Shown: positions 61,061-64,000 of the stretch, piece after piece
Layout of the letters: every line of letters begins with the position of its first letter
Numbering within the stretch: position 1 is the stretch's first letter
Assembly (NCBI GenBank): GCA_001548435.1
Contig: AP017308.1
Span: 4,783,030 to 4,847,029, forward strand
Direction of reading: 5' to 3'
Length of the DNA stretch: 64,000 bases
Source of the DNA: Leptolyngbya sp. NIES-3755
GTDB lineage: Bacteria; Cyanobacteriota; Cyanobacteriia; Leptolyngbyales; Leptolyngbyaceae
Translations under genes and position numbers: made by a program
Notes under the pieces: model-generated
What the model saw: only the letters and a program-made list of their open reading frames with translations
Told to the model about the DNA's origin: nothing
Database searches by the model: none

Positions 61061-61247
61061 TTAGGCTGCAAGTTGAGCCTGATGATACAAGAATCGCTTG
61101 AAATTGTAAGTCAAATGCTTCAATTCGAGCATGGCGCTGACTGCATCCAGATCATTCTCATCATCCAGGAGTTGCCCCAGCACTTGAGAGTCATATACCG
61201 AGGCATCTGTGATGGCATAACGGCGAATAAAACCATACTCGACAGAG
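61061..61247 (-). pseudogene. IS5-family transposase fragment
   Basis: The minus frame reads YGFIRRYAITDASVYDSQVL and GQLLDDEND, which matches the conserved IRRYxVTDASVHDSQ segment of IS5-group DDE transposases. It then jumps to AMLELKHLTYNFKRFLYHQA, the usual C-terminal helix, so an internal stretch is missing. The N-terminal half is lost at the tRNA-fragment junction. Confidence 0.75.
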
Positions 61248-61251
61248 TTGA

Positions 61252-61293
61252 TGCCAGGAACGAGACTTGAACTCGTGACACGAGGATTTTCAG
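61252..61293 (-). other. tRNA-Phe 3' fragment (integration site of island)
   Basis: On the minus strand 42 nt run from the anticodon loop CTGAAAA (GAA anticodon) through TCCTC, the variable loop GTGTC, a perfect T-arm ACGAG-TTCAAGT-CTCGT, the acceptor strand TCCTGGC and discriminator A. Five bases upstream (GCGGT) no longer pair with TCCTC, and no D-arm or GCCAGGA 5' strand precedes. So only the 3' half of a tRNA-Phe gene is here, as expected for an att site used by a tyrosine recombinase, whose gene is 147 bp away. Confidence 0.75.
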
Positions 61294-61440
61294 ACCGCAT
61301 CGAGACTGTACGATGCTCATGGCTTTTACCCCTGAAATGCCCATAGGATAAGCGTTTTGATTACGTGGGACTACACCAAAATACGGGGGATTATTCCAGA
61401 AAACTATCTGTTTCATGCTCACATCTTGCTCACGGGTGCT

Positions 61441-62547
61441 TCACGGTGGCAACGGTCGATCGTGGTTCCTCATTGCTCGATCAAACGCCCGTTGATGCAC
61501 ATCGTCAGAAATCCAATGGTGATAAATCTCGTGATGAATTTTTAGGGAGTGCCCCATCTGCTGCGATGCTAGTTCAACGGGAATATCAAACTCGATCGTG
61601 CGAACTGCCCAACAGTGACGTAGATTGTACGGATTTGAGAATCCATAACGTTTGAAAGCATGAGTCACCCGATTGCCCAAGTCAGAATTTGACTTACCCG
61701 TGACCTTGGGGAGTAGCTTCACGTCCCACAACCGCCACTTATCCCACCATTCCGGATAACACGCCCAGACGCGCCTAGAGCCTGTCTTGCCGCCTCCGTT
61801 AAGATCTTCAGTCAAGCTAAGAACCGGGGAATCTCTGAGCCGTTCTAAGTCGATATGAAATAGCTCATGATTTCTCAATCCATAGCAAGCCATCAGCCCA
61901 AACGCATAAGCCCATGATTCGTTTTGTGTGCTGATGCGATCTCGCGACTGGGAAATCTCCTTATCCGATGGCAGGTCGCGAGGATTGAGCCGTTTTGGAG
62001 AATAGTCGCCGCGCAATGATTTCGCATCCAGATCAACACCCGCGAACTTTGCCAACTGCCCTAGAGCCATACACCGTCGCTGTCGATTGCGGGTATCGGG
62101 TTCCGTCTCAAGTATCGACTGACGAAGAATCTCAGGCGATATCGGTTCATTCTGTGGCAACTGTCCAAACGGTTGCTTATAGTCGGTTCTCCATGTGGTT
62201 TCTGACTTGGGATTGCGCGATCGACGATTAAAATACTCAGCTTCATATCGCTCGATCCATGCTGCAACCGTGTCAGAGTCGGGTGTCTCCGGCTCTATCC
62301 ATTCATCCCATCGAAACTCTCTTAAGCCAATCTGGACGGATAGTTTTTTGGCTTCCAATTCCGCCCGTTTCAGTCCAGCCGGATTGTTCTGAAGTCCTAA
62401 GCTTATATATTGCCAGTAGGAACTACCAGAGCCGTTCTTAGGTGGAACTTTGGCACGTAAGGAAAGAATAGATCCCTTGCCCCGCGCTGCAATGGTCACG
62501 CCAAGGTTAGCCGCTCTCAGACGGGCATTAATCGCTTCTAAGGTCAT
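61441..62547 (-). CDS. Tyrosine recombinase/integrase of the island
   Basis: 368 residues. The C-terminal catalytic domain shows Arg in CYGLRNHELFHID (about 222-234), a putative Lys in GGGKTGSRRVW, then PYNLRHCWAVR (about 315-325), QQMGHSLKIHHEIYHHW (about 337-353) with His and the likely Tyr nucleophile. The usual first His of HxxR is Tyr here (YNLR), a variation common in cyanobacterial integrases. The gene reads towards the tRNA-Phe fragment. It overlaps the next upstream gene by 4 bp. Confidence 0.88.
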   Translation of the reverse strand: MTLEAINARLRAANLGVTIAARGKGSILSLRAKVPPKNGSGSSYWQYISLGLQNNPAGLKRAELEAKKLSVQIGLREFRWDEWIEPETPDSDTVAAWIERYEAEYFNRRSRNPKSETTWRTDYKQPFGQLPQNEPISPEILRQSILETEPDTRNRQRRCMALGQLAKFAGVDLDAKSLRGDYSPKRLNPRDLPSDKEISQSRDRISTQNESWAYAFGLMACYGLRNHELFHIDLERLRDSPVLSLTEDLNGGGKTGSRRVWACYPEWWDKWRLWDVKLLPKVTGKSNSDLGNRVTHAFKRYGFSNPYNLRHCWAVRTIEFDIPVELASQQMGHSLKIHHEIYHHWISDDVHQRAFDRAMRNHDRPLPP

Positions 62548-62768
62548 TTGTTTGATGGGTAGGTTTTGCGCTTCTCAGGAGGCGTACAAAGCTGGATGCT
62601 GCAACGCTCGAAATGAAATTGCAGCGTGGATCGTTTGGAACCATTAGGAGCTACATCGCGAACGTGGTAGCCCATTTTGAACATTCCAGATCGGTATAAC
62701 TCTCTCAGTTTTTCGGCAGGCAAATCAAGAGCGATCGCGGCATCACTCGTAGAGAACCAGGTTTTCAT
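62544..62768 (-). CDS. Small DNA-binding protein, possible excisionase
   Basis: 74 residues. WFSTSDAAIALDLPAEKLRE then LYRSGMFKMGYHVRDVAPNG: a helix-turn-helix like those of MerR/Xis-type proteins, followed by a beta-wing QFHFERCSIQL. Its start is 4 bp ahead of the integrase start codon (overlap 62544-62547), the arrangement expected for an integrase partner. Role as excisionase is inference. Confidence 0.65.
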   Translation of the reverse strand: MKTWFSTSDAAIALDLPAEKLRELYRSGMFKMGYHVRDVAPNGSKRSTLQFHFERCSIQLCTPPEKRKTYPSNK

Positions 62769-62836
62769 TTGTGGAAATTCTTTAGAAGGACTGAGGGGAG
62801 AGCGGTAGAACTAGCCACCGCTCTCGGAATGAAGGA

Positions 62837-64000
62837 CTAGACCGCTAGAGGCAATCTAGATGAGTTCTCGATCTGTCCTGTGTCCTTGCCCGCTTCGCGG
62901 TTTGGGAAAGCCTGATCCAACATTGACTCGATCGTAGAGACTCGCTCGATTACTGGAGATTGACCCTCCTTTTTTGCCTTGCGATCTGCTCGTTCAACGA
63001 TGATGTTGTCTCGGATTGCTCCAACCACGATTTGATAGTTCTGCTTGAAAAAATTATTGCCTGAGCAATCCATGTAGATCCACCCAATGAAGTAGCTCGT
63101 TCTTGAGTTTGTGTACCGTTGAACGCCTCTAAACGTCCCGTTGGGTCTGGCTTCTGAGGTTTTCTCTCTCGCCTTCTTAGAGACAGATTGGAACCCGAAG
63201 GCTTTCATACAATTACAGATCGTTTTCCAGAATTGATCGATCGTCTCAACCAGTGGAAACAGCTTACGGAGCGCTGCATTAGCTTGGAATTGTTGCCACA
63301 TTCCGCAGATAACCGGACTCCTCATATTGAAAGCGGTTTGATCTGAGATCGCATTATCGGGCTTTCTTTCTGACAGGGAAACGAGCGCAATCAGCTTCAG
63401 TTCTCGGTAAAGAGTGATGTTCTGACGTGCCTTAAATGCGCCTGAGTTGTAGGTCGTGACGCGATTCTTTAGCCGCTCCAAAAGGTTCTCATCATCGTCT
63501 AGATGGCAGTCTTCAGCGATGATCCAGTTCTTCAGCTTGGTGATCCTGGAAGATGTCAACAGCTTGCAGAAATCGATCGCAGTGTGACTGCCATCTTTAA
63601 CCATCCGCTCGATCAGTGCTGGATATTTGCCGTGGAGGGTTGCCAGCTTGACATCCCACACCTGAGAGTTTTTGTGCGGCTGTTTCTGCGCGTCGATCAG
63701 TCTGTAGCCGCTCTCTAGGCTAGCTTTCAGAATGTTCTCAGCGTCTTGAAACTTGATCGAGTCAACAAAAGAATCCCATTTGGTTTTAGAGCCGCTGGAA
63801 ACCTCGATCGACTCAACAGAGGCAAAATACTCTTCGCACAACGACTGTAGATACTCAGAACCAAAAGCCTTAGTGATGTCGCTCGTTAGGTTTTCCCAAA
63901 GTCCAGACACTTGTAGGCAGTAGGGAGCGTTGTACTCCAGATCTGCAAATGTCGATCTGATTACTTCTCCCCACTGCTTAACTTTCTGTCCGTTCAGAGA
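62837..64000 (-). CDS. Large island protein of unknown function, cut by right edge
   Basis: The frame has no stop from 62837 to the last base, giving at least 387 residues; the GTG at 63910 is an internal Val codon. Helical, basic, with conserved-looking pieces such as WDSFVDSIKFQDAENILKAS, ALIERMVKDGSHTAIDFCKL, IAEDCHLDDDENLLERL, ARQNITLYRELKLIALVSL, and a C-terminal TSYFIGWIYMDCSGN. No catalytic motif recognised in this part; the start lies outside. Being beside integrase and excisionase-like genes, it may be the end of a replication or primase-like protein of the island, but this is a guess. Confidence 0.75.
   Translation of the reverse strand, partial: SLNGQKVKQWGEVIRSTFADLEYNAPYCLQVSGLWENLTSDITKAFGSEYLQSLCEEYFASVESIEVSSGSKTKWDSFVDSIKFQDAENILKASLESGYRLIDAQKQPHKNSQVWDVKLATLHGKYPALIERMVKDGSHTAIDFCKLLTSSRITKLKNWIIAEDCHLDDDENLLERLKNRVTTYNSGAFKARQNITLYRELKLIALVSLSERKPDNAISDQTAFNMRSPVICGMWQQFQANAALRKLFPLVETIDQFWKTICNCMKAFGFQSVSKKAREKTSEARPNGTFRGVQRYTNSRTSYFIGWIYMDCSGNNFFKQNYQIVVGAIRDNIIVERADRKAKKEGQSPVIERVSTIESMLDQAFPNREAGKDTGQIENSSRLPLAV

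Noticed and set aside
60844-61071. Minus-strand frame of 75 codons
   Set aside because: Only a TTG start inside the IS5 relic; odd Cys/Thr-rich composition. The terminator-like hairpin below it is the sole support.
61120-61422. Minus-strand frame of 100 codons across the tRNA fragment
   Set aside because: Covers the tRNA-Phe piece and the IS5 relic in the wrong phase; Met/Trp-rich tail is a shadow of the transposase frame.
1-64000. CRISPR array, rRNA operon, intact tRNA genes
   Set aside because: None seen on either strand; only the tRNA-like domain of tmRNA and a tRNA-Phe fragment were found.

Overview
The window is chromosomal DNA from a cyanobacterium, probably a filamentous Leptolyngbya-type organism. 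The genus is inference; the phylum is well supported by a CpcS/CpeS-type phycobilin lyase, Ycf23 and Ycf34 proteins, a cyanoexosortase, a cyanobacterial tmRNA tag, and the dense scatter of GCGATCGC-like (HIP1) palindromes. Both edges cut genes: an SMC/Rad50-like ATPase on the left and an unrecognised island protein on the right.

Layout. 0-8.7 kb: cell-envelope and signalling genes (SH3b-tailed Ser/Thr kinase, M15 carboxypeptidase, DUF1622 and HPP membrane proteins, M23 endopeptidase, PgeF, a lipoprotein). 9.0-19.2 kb: a five-gene cellulose operon in the order outer-membrane barrel, TPR protein, GH8 cellulase, BcsB, BcsA; the usual BcsC is split into two genes. 19.3-22.6 kb: a sugar ABC importer of the XylF/G/H type on the minus strand. 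23-31 kb: mixed housekeeping (Ycf23, acetyltransferase, polysaccharide deacetylase), an aspartic-protease pair, a TerB-dynamin GTPase, the ssrA tmRNA gene, and the phycobilin lyase. 31-41.6 kb: Uma2 nucleases, AmpG, lexA with duplicated operators, a VapBC module, a TPR protein, Ycf34, the CCA-adding enzyme, and pyruvate dehydrogenase E2. 41.6-42.8 kb: a scarred accessory patch with a 291-bp IS200/IS605-derived insertion inside a small ORF and a toxin gene frameshifted by a 53-bp tandem duplication. 42.9-53 kb: hybrid sensor kinase, folC, thrB, leuC, two divergent glycosyltransferases, a PspA-like coiled-coil protein. 53-56.2 kb: BrnTA module, amino-acid permease, queD-queE. 56.2-57.9 kb: a LuxR-type relic followed by an IS605-type element carrying only tnpB and a divergent ribbon-helix-helix gene. 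57.9-60.5 kb: a compact cyanoexosortase system facing one PEP-CTERM protein. 61.05-64 kb: an IS5 transposase relic, a 42-nt tRNA-Phe 3' fragment (attachment site), then a tyrosine recombinase, a small DNA-binding protein and a truncated large protein, which together form the left end of an integrated island running out of the window.

How genes work together. The cellulose operon should make, export and trim a beta-glucan, with c-di-GMP sensed by the BcsA PilZ domain; no cyclase lies beside it. PgeF, AmpG, M15, M23 and the SH3b kinase form a loose murein theme. Toxin-antitoxin modules (VapBC, a broken YafQ-like pair, BrnTA) and transposon debris cluster with the accessory patches. Calls rest on reading motifs by eye; no database search was run.
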